Assembly (NCBI RefSeq): GCF_000325705.1
Contig: NC_019904.1
Location: 1,000,001-1,064,000 of the forward strand
Origin: Echinicola vietnamensis DSM 17526
GTDB lineage: Bacteria > Bacteroidota > Bacteroidia > Cytophagales > Cyclobacteriaceae
DNA length: 64,000 nt
Direction: 5' to 3'
Part shown: piece by piece, positions 17,348 through 25,636 of the stretch
Layout: the number at the start of each line of letters is the position of its first letter
How positions within the stretch are numbered: position 1 is the stretch's first letter
Translations under genes and position numbers: made by a program
Notes under the pieces: generated by a model
What the model was told of the DNA's origin: nothing
The model's input: only the letters and a program-made list of their open reading frames with translations
Database searches by the model: none

Positions 17348-18034
17348 ATGTTCCAGATAAAAAACCTGCCTTTTCTCCTAGAGCGAAAAAAATACGAAAT
17401 TTTAGTCTTTGCCTTGATCATCCACCTTTATTCCGGTGTATTCTTTGGCAACCTAAGTTTATACATTGTCTATATTTGGCCCTTGAGCATTTTATTCTTG
17501 GGCCTAGCGAGTGTAGGAGTCTTCAAGGAAAAGGGCCGATGGAAAATCTTTATCAAGAATGCCCTGCTGGCCTTGGTCATCATCTTGCCGATTTCGCATG
17601 CGTTTTTAAATGACCATGTGTTTTTTATGCAGGTCCTTAGTTTGCTATATGTGGCTTTCTTTTCGTTGATATTTTGGGAGGTCATGAAGTTTCTGATCAG
17701 GCCCAGCTATGTCAATGCAGATATCATCTTCGCCGCTGGATGCGGCTACTTTTTGTTGATCGAAATCAGTGTATTTCTACTTCAGTTTATGTTTTACAAT
17801 CATCCAGGCTCTATTGCTAACGTGGACACCACGAAAATGGCCAACACCTACATGGACCTTATCTACTTGGCCAGTGTGGTGCAGACCTCCATCGGTTTTG
17901 GGGACATTACGCCAAGCTTCCACACCACCCGGCTGGCAGTTTCATTTTTGGGCGTTTTGAGCCAATTGTACAATGTTCTGCTAGTGGGAATTCTCATCAG
18001 TAAGTTTTCCTCCAAAATCAATCCCAAAAAGTGA
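17348..18034 (+). CDS. Potassium-channel-like membrane protein
   Basis: A 228-residue membrane protein with about six hydrophobic segments. The last pair brackets a pore loop with the filter TSIGFGDITP (residues about 182-191), which matches the T-x-G-[YF]-G-D potassium filter in its GFGD form. No cytoplasmic RCK or cyclic-nucleotide domain follows; the protein ends SKFSSKINPKK after the last helix. The four upstream helices lack an obvious arginine-rich S4 voltage sensor. It is most likely an ungated or simple ion channel. Neighbouring genes give no functional link. Confidence 0.8.
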   Translation: MFQIKNLPFLLERKKYEILVFALIIHLYSGVFFGNLSLYIVYIWPLSILFLGLASVGVFKEKGRWKIFIKNALLALVIILPISHAFLNDHVFFMQVLSLLYVAFFSLIFWEVMKFLIRPSYVNADIIFAAGCGYFLLIEISVFLLQFMFYNHPGSIANVDTTKMANTYMDLIYLASVVQTSIGFGDITPSFHTTRLAVSFLGVLSQLYNVLLVGILISKFSSKINPKK

Positions 18035-18121
18035 TAGAAAAAAATTATGGCCAAATCCTACTCGAATAATGCCAAATTCTGGCTAATATTGAAGCATTAC
18101 CACCATAAATGATTTTTAGTG

Positions 18122-18982
18122 ATGAAGCGTTTATCCTTACTCGTGGCCATAGCTATTTTGATCGTTTCTTCGGCCTTGTCCCAGCAAAAACCAGCCTATA
18201 AGATCTATCATCAAAAGGGGAGAAAAACCGCTTACAAGAAACTGGTAAGAAAGATCTCAAAAGCAGATGTGGTCTTTTTTGGTGAACTCCATAATGATCC
18301 TATCAGCCACTGGCTCCAATTGGAGCTCAGCAAAGATTTAGCGGAAGAGCGGGACCTTCTGATGGGAGCGGAGATGTTTGAAGCAGACAATCAAGAGGCC
18401 TTGGACCGCTACCTGACCGGTAAAATTGACCAAAACGGCTTGGACAGTTTGGCCCGACTATGGCCCAATTACAAAACGGATTATGCACCATTGGTGGAAT
18501 TTGCCAAGGAAAATAGTATCCGTTTCATTGCCACCAATATCCCTAGAAGATATGCCAGTGCAGTTTACAAAAGGGGAGGCTTTGGGGCATTGGACAGTTT
18601 GTCCGCGCAAGAAAAGTCTTGGATAGCGCCGTTACCGATCCCTTTCGACCCACAGCTGCCAGGATACCAAAACATGCTGGAAATGATGGGTGACCATGGA
18701 AGCATGGATATGGTAAAAGCCCAAGCCATTAAAGATGCCACCATGGCTCATTTTATTTCAAAAAACTACCTACCTGAACACCTTTTTTTTCACTTCAATG
18801 GTGCTTATCATTCCAATAATCATGAAGGGATATATTGGTACTTAAAAAAATACCGACCTCAACTTGACCTCATCACCATTTCCATGGTCGTCCAAAAGGA
18901 TGTCAAAACCCTGGAAGAAAATCATAAAGGACTTGCGGACTTTATCATTTGTGTGGATGAGAACATGACCAAAACCTATTAG
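18122..18982 (+). CDS. ChaN-like/DUF399 exported protein
   Basis: A 286-residue exported protein; ATG 18122 gives the signal peptide MKRLSLLVAIAILIVSSALS, and the preceding GTG codon is not needed. It has the ChaN/TIKI-like signature VVFFGELHNDPISHW near residue 50, then GAEMFEAD, FIATNIPRRYA and a C-terminal HFNGAYHSNNHEG. ChaN proteins bind haem and are linked to iron uptake, and the fold resembles metal-dependent TIKI proteases. Both roles are possible and the sequence does not decide. A signal peptide without an LxxC lipobox suggests a soluble periplasmic protein. Confidence 0.8.
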   Translation: MKRLSLLVAIAILIVSSALSQQKPAYKIYHQKGRKTAYKKLVRKISKADVVFFGELHNDPISHWLQLELSKDLAEERDLLMGAEMFEADNQEALDRYLTGKIDQNGLDSLARLWPNYKTDYAPLVEFAKENSIRFIATNIPRRYASAVYKRGGFGALDSLSAQEKSWIAPLPIPFDPQLPGYQNMLEMMGDHGSMDMVKAQAIKDATMAHFISKNYLPEHLFFHFNGAYHSNNHEGIYWYLKKYRPQLDLITISMVVQKDVKTLEENHKGLADFIICVDENMTKTY

Positions 18983-19476
18983 GCTGGCATCCTCTCTATT
19001 ATATAGTATGCCATGGCTAACTGATTAATGGTCTGAACCTAAAACACTCTTCTCCCTAAATCATTCCTTTACTGTTTCACCTATTCACATAATTAAAGTA
19101 TTTTCAGGTTAAGCCTCTTCTGTACTAATCAATTTTTAAATAAGTAATTTATAAATATTAATAGTTAAAATTAAATAAAACAAGTATTTTTTTGTATATT
19201 GAATTTACTATCACCTATCATTGAATAACGAATAAACATAAAATGCTGGAATTGAAGACTTCTCTGGCAGGAAGCTTTCAGGTAAAGACACCATCGTTTT
19301 ATTGCAAATGCCCTAAAACATGGCTAATATTGGTTGTGGTGTTTTTTTAAACGTATAGATCTTTTTTCGATTTTCGACTGATTAAGGCCCTAGACGTTTT
19401 GTGTTGGCCTAGCAACATTAAAGCGTTAGGATGTATTCTTAAACAGCAATACGCAAATTATTTTTGCCTTGGAAAT
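18983..19476. other. AT-rich intergenic region before the histidine kinase gene
   Basis: About 490 bp without a supported gene. The part from 19120 to 19215 is extremely AT-rich. A TATTTTTG at 19459-19466 resembles a -7 box but would start transcription almost at the ATG. A 36-codon frame beginning at 19243 has no recognisable features. Confidence 0.5.
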
Positions 19477-20784
19477 ATGGAAATTATAATAAGAAACTTA
19501 AGGGAAATAAAGCGTGTTGTCCTTTATGTCATTGTCGTGATCATTCTCTCGTTGTTTGCGGATGCGGTGGTGGAATGGAGAATGGCTGATCATCCAATGC
19601 TCTACATAAAGGACCTCATAAATATTGCTATTATTTTGATAGCAACATTATTTTATAGGCTAGACCTCATAAAACTGAAGGTCGTATTGGCTGTGGCCGT
19701 TTACTCCATATTTATCAGCATTTACTTATCCATTCCTGTTCGGCTGGAGAGTAATTCCTTGGTGATGGAAGCCTATTTTGTCAAAGTGGAGCTGATCACC
19801 ATTCTCCTCATGTTGGTAGCTGGCATCCTGATCCATCGGCATCATATGATCTATGTTCTGGTGATAAACGCCGCCTTTATCATCACTTGCATGATTTTCC
19901 TTCCAGTAGACTACCCGGCTTCCAAATACATTTTCTATCTGGTACTCCTGACTGGGGCCGGCCTCTCTGGACAACGACTTCAAAAAGCGCTCATGGAATT
20001 AAGGGAAAACCTGGCCGGAGCCAATGCTGAAATTGCCAAAAACAACAAAAAGTTGATTGAGGTGAATAAGCAAAAGGATCAACTCTTCCGGATCATTGGC
20101 CATGATATCAGAACCCCCTTTAATCAGATCAGCATGGTCTTAAGTATCCTGTCCAACGACATGGACAATGCTAAATTTGAAGAAATGAAAAAAGCCATGG
20201 AAACGGCTGTGGACAATGGCAATCTTCTGCTTCAAGACCTTATGATCTGGGCCAAAGCCCAAGCAACGGACTCTATGGCGGTAAAAGAAACAGTACCACT
20301 CTTCCCTCTCATCCAAAAGGAAGTCCGGTTCTTTGAAGGCCAAGCAAAACGGAAATCCGTACAGATCAATAATCAGGTCCAGAAAGGCATAAAGGTCTTC
20401 GCAGATCCTAATATGACGGCGACCATCATAAGAAACTTTATCTCAAATGCCCTTAAATTTTCTCATAGGGATTCCACCATCGAAATTTTAATCGATAAAA
20501 ATGAAGGGTTCAGCAGTATTTCCGTGAAGGATTATGGCACAGGCATGAAGCCGGAGGACTTAGAAAAGTTAAGGTATTCAGAAAAGAATGTCGTATCTCA
20601 AGAGGGCACTGAAAAAGAAGCCGGAACCGGTTTTGGGGTTAGAATTTGCCAGAAACTGGCAGAACATCAAGGAGGAAAGGTAAAAATAACAAGTGAATGG
20701 GGCAAAGGAAGTACTTTTAGCCTGATCTTACCTCCAGTGCCCCTATCCAAAGACACCAAACCATCAAAACCTTTGGAAAGCTAA
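19477..20784 (+). CDS. Membrane-bound sensor histidine kinase
   Basis: A 435-residue protein with about six N-terminal membrane helices (residues about 12-170), a short coiled coil (LRENLAGANAEIAKNNKKLI), and then a HisKA domain with FRIIGHDIRTPFNQ, where H209 is the phosphorylation site. An HATPase domain follows with N box NFISNALKFSH, G1 KDYGTGM and G2 GTGFGVRICQKLAEHQGG. ATG 19477 is chosen because it starts just before the first helix; a TTG 78 nt upstream would add an unlikely leader. There is no receiver domain or adjacent response regulator, so its partner is encoded elsewhere. Confidence 0.9.
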   Translation: MEIIIRNLREIKRVVLYVIVVIILSLFADAVVEWRMADHPMLYIKDLINIAIILIATLFYRLDLIKLKVVLAVAVYSIFISIYLSIPVRLESNSLVMEAYFVKVELITILLMLVAGILIHRHHMIYVLVINAAFIITCMIFLPVDYPASKYIFYLVLLTGAGLSGQRLQKALMELRENLAGANAEIAKNNKKLIEVNKQKDQLFRIIGHDIRTPFNQISMVLSILSNDMDNAKFEEMKKAMETAVDNGNLLLQDLMIWAKAQATDSMAVKETVPLFPLIQKEVRFFEGQAKRKSVQINNQVQKGIKVFADPNMTATIIRNFISNALKFSHRDSTIEILIDKNEGFSSISVKDYGTGMKPEDLEKLRYSEKNVVSQEGTEKEAGTGFGVRICQKLAEHQGGKVKITSEWGKGSTFSLILPPVPLSKDTKPSKPLES

Positions 20785-20920
20785 TCGCGTAAAACTTTTC
20801 AAACTATTTAGGATACTTATGTTTCGACTTTTTATTGACTACACGATTATCACCCTAATTGCTTATGCTTTTTAAACGCGAGGCTATTCCCTTGATCAAT
20901 TACCTTAAACTATATTTATC

Positions 20921-21529
20921 ATGCGATTAAAAATGTTATTGGTGGCTGCTAGTGTTGCCACGCTGTTATGCTCGTCCGCCTATGCGCAGGAGGTTCCTGC
21001 TCAACCTACCGATATTGCTCCACTCTTGATTGGGGAAAAAATTCCAGACAGTCAGGTCAAAGATCCTGATGGAGCCACTATCTCATTACAGGAGGAAATT
21101 TCCAAGAAACCTACCGTACTGATCTTTTACCGCGGTGGATGGTGCCCGTACTGTAATAAGCACCTGGCCGAACTTCAGGCAGTGGAACAGGATATTTTGG
21201 ACTTGGGCTATCAAATCCTCGCCATAAGTCCCGATGCCCCTTCCCAGCTGAAGACTACCTTGGACAAAAACGAATTGACCTACCGCCTCTTTTCGGACAA
21301 TGACCTGAAAGTGACCAAGGCGTTTGGCCTTGCATTCAAAGCACCTGATCGCTACAAGGATATGCTGTTCAATGCTTCCGGTCAGGAAAACCCGGGCATT
21401 CTTCCTGTTCCTGCAGTCTTCGTCTTGGATCAGGAAGGCACGATCCTTTTTGAATACATAAATCCAAACTACGATAGCAGAATCAGCGGCACAATGCTAA
21501 AGGCTGCTTTGGAAAGCCTACAGGAATAA
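20921..21529 (+). CDS. Exported AhpC/TSA-like peroxiredoxin
   Basis: A 202-residue thioredoxin-fold protein with an N-terminal signal peptide (MRLKMLLVAASVATLLCSSAYAQ). The active-site stretch FYRGGWCPYCNKHL carries a peroxidatic/resolving CxxC pair near residues 72-75. ISPDAPSQLKTTL and FVLDQEGTILFEYINP fit the AhpC/TSA-like (peroxiredoxin Q-related) family. It would reduce peroxides in the periplasm, but its reductant is unknown. A bidirectional terminator separates it from the convergent HxlR gene. With the HxlR/nitroreductase pair next door it makes a small redox-stress cluster. Confidence 0.88.
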   Translation: MRLKMLLVAASVATLLCSSAYAQEVPAQPTDIAPLLIGEKIPDSQVKDPDGATISLQEEISKKPTVLIFYRGGWCPYCNKHLAELQAVEQDILDLGYQILAISPDAPSQLKTTLDKNELTYRLFSDNDLKVTKAFGLAFKAPDRYKDMLFNASGQENPGILPVPAVFVLDQEGTILFEYINPNYDSRISGTMLKAALESLQE

Positions 21530-21552
21530 CGTAATTGATCCATCATTCCATA

Positions 21553-21596
21553 AATGGCTGTTTCACAGCAAAGAAGTTGTTTGTGAAACAGCCATT
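21553..21596. terminator. Bidirectional terminator between peroxiredoxin and HxlR genes
   Basis: A perfect 15-bp inverted repeat (21553-21567 and 21582-21596) is followed by TATTTTT on the plus strand. The downstream arm overlaps the TAA of the minus-strand regulator gene (21595-21597), so one hairpin serves both convergent units. Confidence 0.9.
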
Positions 21597-21966
21597 ATTT
21601 TTCGGCATGCATCACCGTTTCCCGATGCTGCAGCCCCCATTTTACCATCGCGTCCAATAGCTCACGGATTTTTCTGCCAGATGGGGTAAGCTCATATTCC
21701 ACGGTTACCGGAGTGGTGTCGTACACTGTTCTGGTAATGATACTGTTTAGTTCGAGTTCTTTGAGCTCTTTGGAAAGCATCCGCGGGGTGATTTTGGGAA
21801 TATCATTTTCCAGGTCCTTAAACCTTTTTTTACCATAGCAAAGCGAGCCAATGATGGGCAGTTTCCATTTTCCACTGATCACGTTTAGCGTATCACGTAC
21901 CGCAACCACAAATTCACTGGAGCAAATGTGAACTTTTTCCTGGTCTTCTATCGTTGATTTGTCCAT
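21595..21966 (-). CDS. HxlR-family winged-helix regulator
   Basis: A 123-residue MarR-like winged-helix protein of the HxlR/YodB/HypR type. It starts MDKSTIEDQEK at ATG 21966; an upstream alternative would add residues that overlap the operator. Family motifs are VISGKWKLPIIGSL, RFKDLENDIPKITPRMLSKELKELE and VEYELTPSGRKI. A cysteine near the N-terminus (VHICSSEF) matches the redox-sensing Cys of thiol-switch members such as YodB and HypR. It is divergent from a nitroreductase gene, the classic arrangement for a regulator that controls a quinone/nitro-reductase and itself. A palindrome lies in its own promoter. Confidence 0.92.
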   Translation of the reverse strand: MDKSTIEDQEKVHICSSEFVVAVRDTLNVISGKWKLPIIGSLCYGKKRFKDLENDIPKITPRMLSKELKELELNSIITRTVYDTTPVTVEYELTPSGRKIRELLDAMVKWGLQHRETVMHAEK

Positions 21967-21983
21967 AATCGTTTTAACGCACA

Positions 21984-21999
21984 CTATACAAAAGTATAG
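21984..21999. promoter_or_regulatory. Candidate HxlR operator overlapping the -7 box
   Basis: CTATAC-AAAA-GTATAG is a perfect 6-4-6 palindrome. It is followed by CACTATA, which adds a third half-site (TATAG-CA-CTATA). On the minus strand it contains TACTTTTG, a perfect TAnnTTTG -7 element for the HxlR gene, so a bound repressor would block its own promoter. Confidence 0.65.
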
Positions 22000-22080
22000 C
22001 ACTATAAATTAGTAAATCACTTCCTTTTATATAGCGAATATAGTTATTTCGAATATCAAAAAAAACGAAAGAAACAGATC

Positions 22081-22728
22081 ATGAGTTTATTAGAGAATTT
22101 AGAGTGGAGATATGCCACCAAAAAAATGAACGGAAAGGCAGTTCCCCAAGAGAAGGTAGACTATATCCTGGAGGCCGCAAGGCTTTCCCCATCATCTTCA
22201 GGGCTGCAACCCTATCGCGTGATCGTGGTTACAGATCCTGAGATCAAAGAAAAGATGAAACCCATCGCTTGGGACCAAAGCCAGATCACCGATGCTTCGC
22301 ATATCTTGGTTTTTGCTGCTTGGGAAAATTACACCGAGGAAAAAATTAAAGCTGTTTTTAAAGAAACACTAACCGCCAGAGGGTTACCACTGGACAAAAT
22401 GGATGCGTATAGAGAGCGTCTTTGGGGCATGTACAGCCAGCTGCCAGAAGAATGGCACGCCCACCATGCTGCCAAGCAAGCCTATATTGCATTTGGCACT
22501 GCGATCGCAGCAGCTGCCGAGCAGAAGGTAGATGCCACACCAATGGAAGGATTCGACCCAGAAGGCCTGGATGCGCTTCTTGGGCTCAAGGAACTTGGCC
22601 TTAAAAGTGCTGTAGTCCTACCTTTGGGTTATCGAGACGAGGAAAATGACTGGCTTGCCGGCATGAAAAAATTCCGTACGCCAAAAGAGGAATTTATCAT
22701 AACATCCGATGAATTAGTGGAACAATAA
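22081..22728 (+). CDS. NAD(P)H-dependent nitroreductase family protein
   Basis: An FMN flavoprotein of the NfsB-like nitroreductase family (215 residues). Seen are LEWRYATKKMNGKAV near the N-terminus, the FMN-contact stretch ARLSPSSSGLQPYRVIVV, and the C-terminal GLKELGLKSAVVLPLGYRDE before WLAGMKKFR. It would reduce quinones, nitroaromatics or other electrophiles using NAD(P)H. It is divergent from the HxlR regulator with a 114-bp shared control region, so induction by electrophiles via that regulator is likely (inference). A strong terminator ends the unit. Confidence 0.93.
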   Translation: MSLLENLEWRYATKKMNGKAVPQEKVDYILEAARLSPSSSGLQPYRVIVVTDPEIKEKMKPIAWDQSQITDASHILVFAAWENYTEEKIKAVFKETLTARGLPLDKMDAYRERLWGMYSQLPEEWHAHHAAKQAYIAFGTAIAAAAEQKVDATPMEGFDPEGLDALLGLKELGLKSAVVLPLGYRDEENDWLAGMKKFRTPKEEFIITSDELVEQ

Positions 22729-22786
22729 CCACAACGGTTGTTTTACAACAGGCCACAGCGGCAAACATTTAGATAAATAATCCCAC

Positions 22787-22830
22787 AAAAAGGGCTGTAG
22801 CCAATGAAACATTTGGCTCAGCCTTTTTTT
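22787..22830 (+). terminator. Rho-independent terminator after the nitroreductase gene
   Basis: GGCTG-t-AGCCAA pairs with TTGGCT-CAGCC across a short loop, and TTTTTTT follows. A single unpaired base interrupts the stem. Confidence 0.9.
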
Positions 22831-23137
22831 ACGATCTTCCGCAGCCAGAAAAATTCCCTTCCGCAGGGACGAGGTGAATTTCAGTAAGCTTTTTAAGAAA
22901 GGCGGCCAAATACCTAACCGGCATCCTTCATACTTTGCCCCAAAATTTATCAGGAATCAAGTGGATCTCAACTTTACGGTTTGTCTATCCTCCACCCCGT
23001 TCGCTTACACGCTTATTACCAAGGTGATCCCACGATCAACTCCAAAAAACTTTGAGAAATTAGAGAAGGTCTTTTTTAATAAAAGGGGTGATTGAGTACC
23101 TTCGTGGTTTGGGAAAGCAATAAAAACAAATAACAAT
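22831..23137 (+). other. Spacer upstream of the DUF3127 gene
   Basis: About 300 bp with no convincing gene. A 73-codon frame from 22874 lacks family resemblance and is rejected. A near-consensus -7 box, TACCTTCG, is at 23097-23104, about 30 bp before the DUF3127 ATG. Confidence 0.4.
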
Positions 23138-23491
23138 ATGGAAATTAACGGTAAAATCATTCAAGTTTTGCCAGAGCAATCTGGCAATGGCAGAAACGGT
23201 ACATGGAGAAAGCAAGATTTCATTCTTGAAACGGAAGGACAATACCCCAAAAAAGTTTGCCTGACGGTATGGGGAGACAAAATCGACCAATTTGGCATGC
23301 AGCAGGGAGACACGGTCAAAGCAGGCATTGAAATTGAAAGTCGCGAGTACAACAGCAGATGGTATACTGATGTAAAAGTATGGAGAGTGGATAAGCAAGG
23401 AGGCTCACCTGCAGGCAACCAAGGGCAGTCAAGTGCTCCAGAAGTAAGTACTTTCAATGATGAAAGTGGTGAAGATATTTTGCCATTCTAA
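23138..23491 (+). CDS. DUF3127 protein, OB-fold-like with an SSB-type acidic tail
   Basis: A 117-residue protein of the DUF3127 family, common in Bacteroidota and their phages. The first 85 residues (MEINGKIIQVLPEQSG ... WYTDVKVWRV) have the beta-rich, aromatic pattern of a small OB fold. A Gly/Ser/Gln-rich linker follows, and the protein ends DESGEDILPF. This tip closely resembles the acidic C-terminus of single-stranded DNA-binding protein (DDDIPF), which recruits DNA-repair partners. The combination suggests a DNA-binding accessory protein, but no function is established. It is a single-gene unit with its own terminator. Confidence 0.8.
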   Translation: MEINGKIIQVLPEQSGNGRNGTWRKQDFILETEGQYPKKVCLTVWGDKIDQFGMQQGDTVKAGIEIESREYNSRWYTDVKVWRVDKQGGSPAGNQGQSSAPEVSTFNDESGEDILPF

Positions 23492-23524
23492 TTAAGGCAG
23501 GTTTAGCAAAAAGACTATATTTAG

Positions 23525-23557
23525 GGACTGTATCGAAACTATCGGTACAGTCCTTTT
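23525..23557 (+). terminator. Rho-independent terminator after the DUF3127 gene
   Basis: A perfect 8-bp stem, GGACTGTA (23525-23532) and TACAGTCC (23546-23553), is followed by TTTTATAT. Confidence 0.85.
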
Positions 23558-23586
23558 ATATTTAGCTCAAAATAAATCTGACGTTT

Positions 23587-24042
23587 ATGTGGAATGACTT
23601 TGATGATGACGACAATCAATGGGATGATGGAGACGAGGAAGATTTCAGAAAAGAACAAGATCGCATCAACAAACACCCCTTAATGCAGAAAGCCAATGAT
23701 ATCATGCTCCTAACGGAGACATTGGTTGGGGTACTGGACGAAGGCGCCAAAGAAATGTACGGCACCTTTATGCTGGAAGATGCCACAGTCATCTGTGGTA
23801 AATTTGGCGGTGCAGAAGGGGTGGACGACTATATCCTTAAAATGGAAAATGCCGTGTTCATGAAAGTTCATGCCAGGCACCTTAACTCCATGACGTATTC
23901 AGTAGCCATGGTCGATAATCATGCCGAAGAGCATTTACAGCTTCTGAGGGATGCCATCAATGATTTTAAAGCTTTATTTGTCGACTGGGTGAAGGGATTT
24001 GATCCTTCGTGCAAGTACGATGACGGCTGGGGGCTTTTTTGA
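23587..24042 (+). CDS. Conserved hypothetical protein with an acidic N-terminus
   Basis: A 151-residue cytoplasmic protein with no signal peptide or membrane helix. The first 22 residues are almost all Asp, Glu, Asn and Trp (MWNDFDDDDNQWDDGDEEDF). The rest looks like a compact alpha/beta domain (LTETLVGVLDEGAKEMYGTF ... LRDAINDFKALFVDWVKGFD). I do not recognise a characterised family. It starts 95 bp after the DUF3127 gene and is followed closely by a methyltransferase gene, but the intervening terminator argues against an operon with DUF3127. Confidence 0.7.
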   Translation: MWNDFDDDDNQWDDGDEEDFRKEQDRINKHPLMQKANDIMLLTETLVGVLDEGAKEMYGTFMLEDATVICGKFGGAEGVDDYILKMENAVFMKVHARHLNSMTYSVAMVDNHAEEHLQLLRDAINDFKALFVDWVKGFDPSCKYDDGWGLF

Positions 24043-24083
24043 GAGAATTCTCCAGCATAAGTTACCATTATAACTGTCGGAAA

Positions 24084-24704
24084 ATGGGTGATTTTAACAA
24101 AACGGCTCATTGGGATCACGTTTATCAAACCAAGCCACTGGAATCGGTAAGCTGGTATCAGCCGGTTCCCAAGACCTCAATCCAGCTAATCCACGAATTG
24201 GAATTGCCCTTTTCTGCGAAAATCATCGACATAGGGGGCGGCGATAGCTTGCTGGTAGACCATCTCTTGGAAATGGGCTACGAAGACATCACTGTCTTGG
24301 ACATTTCATTAGCGGCGATCAACCGCGCCAAAGAACGTTTGGGACATGCTGCTGAAAGGATCCAATGGATCGTCGCGGATGTCTGTGACTTCCGGCCCAA
24401 TGCAACTTATGATCTATGGCATGATCGAGCTGCCTTCCATTTCTTAACAGAGGAAAAAGACATCGCTTCCTATGTGGAAGCCTCCCAAAGGACCATTGCT
24501 GAGGATGGAAAAATGATCTTGGGTACTTTTTCGGATAAAGGGCCTGAAAAGTGCAGCGGCCTCCCGATCAAGCAATATACCGCAGACCTTTTGGAAACAA
24601 CTTTTTCTCCAGCTTTTAGGAAAGAAAAATGCTTCCATGAACAGCACCCCACTCCCAATGGCTCATTTCAGGATTTTGTGTTTTGCAGATTCGCCAAAAA
24701 ATAG
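24084..24704 (+). CDS. Class I SAM-dependent methyltransferase
   Basis: A 206-residue Rossmann-fold methyltransferase. Motif I is AKIIDIGGGDSLLVDHLL, the acidic loop is ITVLDISLAAINRAKERLG and motif III is IQWIVADVCDF. These are followed by YDLWHDRAAFHFLTEEKD, a pattern typical of TehB/thiol-type small-molecule methyltransferases. ATG 24084 (MGDFNKTAHWDHVYQ) is preferred: the HWDxxY opening is usual for this subfamily, and an upstream TTG would add unrelated residues. The substrate is unknown. Confidence 0.88.
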   Translation: MGDFNKTAHWDHVYQTKPLESVSWYQPVPKTSIQLIHELELPFSAKIIDIGGGDSLLVDHLLEMGYEDITVLDISLAAINRAKERLGHAAERIQWIVADVCDFRPNATYDLWHDRAAFHFLTEEKDIASYVEASQRTIAEDGKMILGTFSDKGPEKCSGLPIKQYTADLLETTFSPAFRKEKCFHEQHPTPNGSFQDFVFCRFAKK

Positions 24705-24809
24705 GCTGGCCCACTTTATGCCTTGGTCATGTCCGGCTCTTTGATCATGTCAAAGGGCGTCAAAAGGAAATTGCCCAAAAGAGCAATTAACGCTGGCATG
24801 GGTAGAGCC

Positions 24810-24959
24810 TTAGCTCCCTTTGCCAAACTGATAGCCAAAATATGCTCCTCCAATGACCATGACAAGCGCAATGCCGACCAAAAGCAAAAGGACCCCCAAG
24901 GGCATTTCCCAGTCTTCTGAGCCAATACGAAAACGAATATTCTTTTTTAGATCAAACAT
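24810..24959 (-). CDS. Possible 49-residue single-helix membrane protein
   Basis: On the minus strand, ATG 24959 to TAA 24810 encodes a polar start (MFDLKKNIRFRIGSEDWEMP), a strongly hydrophobic helix (residues 21-40) and a GYQFGKGS end. The positive-inside pattern and codon use look genuine, but I recognise no family. It lies between convergent and divergent neighbours in an otherwise empty 326-bp spacer. Confidence 0.45.
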   Translation of the reverse strand: MFDLKKNIRFRIGSEDWEMPLGVLLLLVGIALVMVIGGAYFGYQFGKGS

Positions 24960-25030
24960 GTCCGTAAAGTTATTGTTTACTTTACAATATCAAAGCAGCA
25001 GCGATCACCATGATTGCCTAAAACCTGACA

Positions 25031-25624
25031 ATGCCCATGCCGAGCCAAGCCCCTGTCCTGACCCCCGAACTCCTTAAGGTTATAAAGATTTTCGGACTGC
25101 TATCTGTAAGCATTGTCTTAGTTTTATCATTTTTCAATGAATATCGGGCAGACAATACCGGCACGGATGACCCGCACAGCATGACTGACAGCAACTACCT
25201 TTACTTCAAGAATGTTCGCCGATTACATTATGAAATTGATAAAAACCCGGCCACAAAACTGGAAATTTACCGCTTAGACAAGCGATTAAAAGGTGAAAAT
25301 TTGATTTTTGTTAATCTTTCCATTATCGTTAGCCGTATAAGGAATAAAGCCTACATCTACATTGAACCCGCTGATAAATTGAAATCGGTAACAACCGTGG
25401 AAATCAGTTGGCAAAAAAATGGCAGCGAGCAGGGCATGTTGAGCTTTCAGCAAGGTGACCGGATGAGTCATCACCGGTTTGTCTGCGAGCTGTATCCTCT
25501 GATAGATGAAAAAACAGAATTTAAAGTAAAAATCGCTGGAAAATGGCTTCCTATACTAGTATCCGATAAAGAAAGACAAGCCTTTAAAACCACCACGGAG
25601 GACTATCTCCAGCTCATAAAATAA
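25031..25624 (+). CDS. Hypothetical membrane-anchored protein
   Basis: A 197-residue protein with one N-terminal membrane helix (about residues 17-36, VIKIFGLLSVSIVLVLSFF). A mixed soluble domain follows with charged strands (KNVRRLHYEIDKNPATKLEIY, AYIYIEPADKLKSVTTVEIS). No known family is recognised. It is 12 bp upstream of another hypothetical gene with similar composition, and they probably form a two-gene operon. Confidence 0.65.
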   Translation: MPMPSQAPVLTPELLKVIKIFGLLSVSIVLVLSFFNEYRADNTGTDDPHSMTDSNYLYFKNVRRLHYEIDKNPATKLEIYRLDKRLKGENLIFVNLSIIVSRIRNKAYIYIEPADKLKSVTTVEISWQKNGSEQGMLSFQQGDRMSHHRFVCELYPLIDEKTEFKVKIAGKWLPILVSDKERQAFKTTTEDYLQLIK

Positions 25625-25636
25625 ACCCAAAGTAAG

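Noticed and set aside
22874..23095. 73-codon plus-strand frame upstream of the DUF3127 gene
   Set aside because: GTG start, no family resemblance, no hydrophobic or domain pattern, and it overlaps the likely promoter of DUF3127.
24716..24925. 69-codon minus-strand frame downstream of the methyltransferase
   Set aside because: It overlaps a better small frame (24810-24959) in another phase and has no domain pattern.
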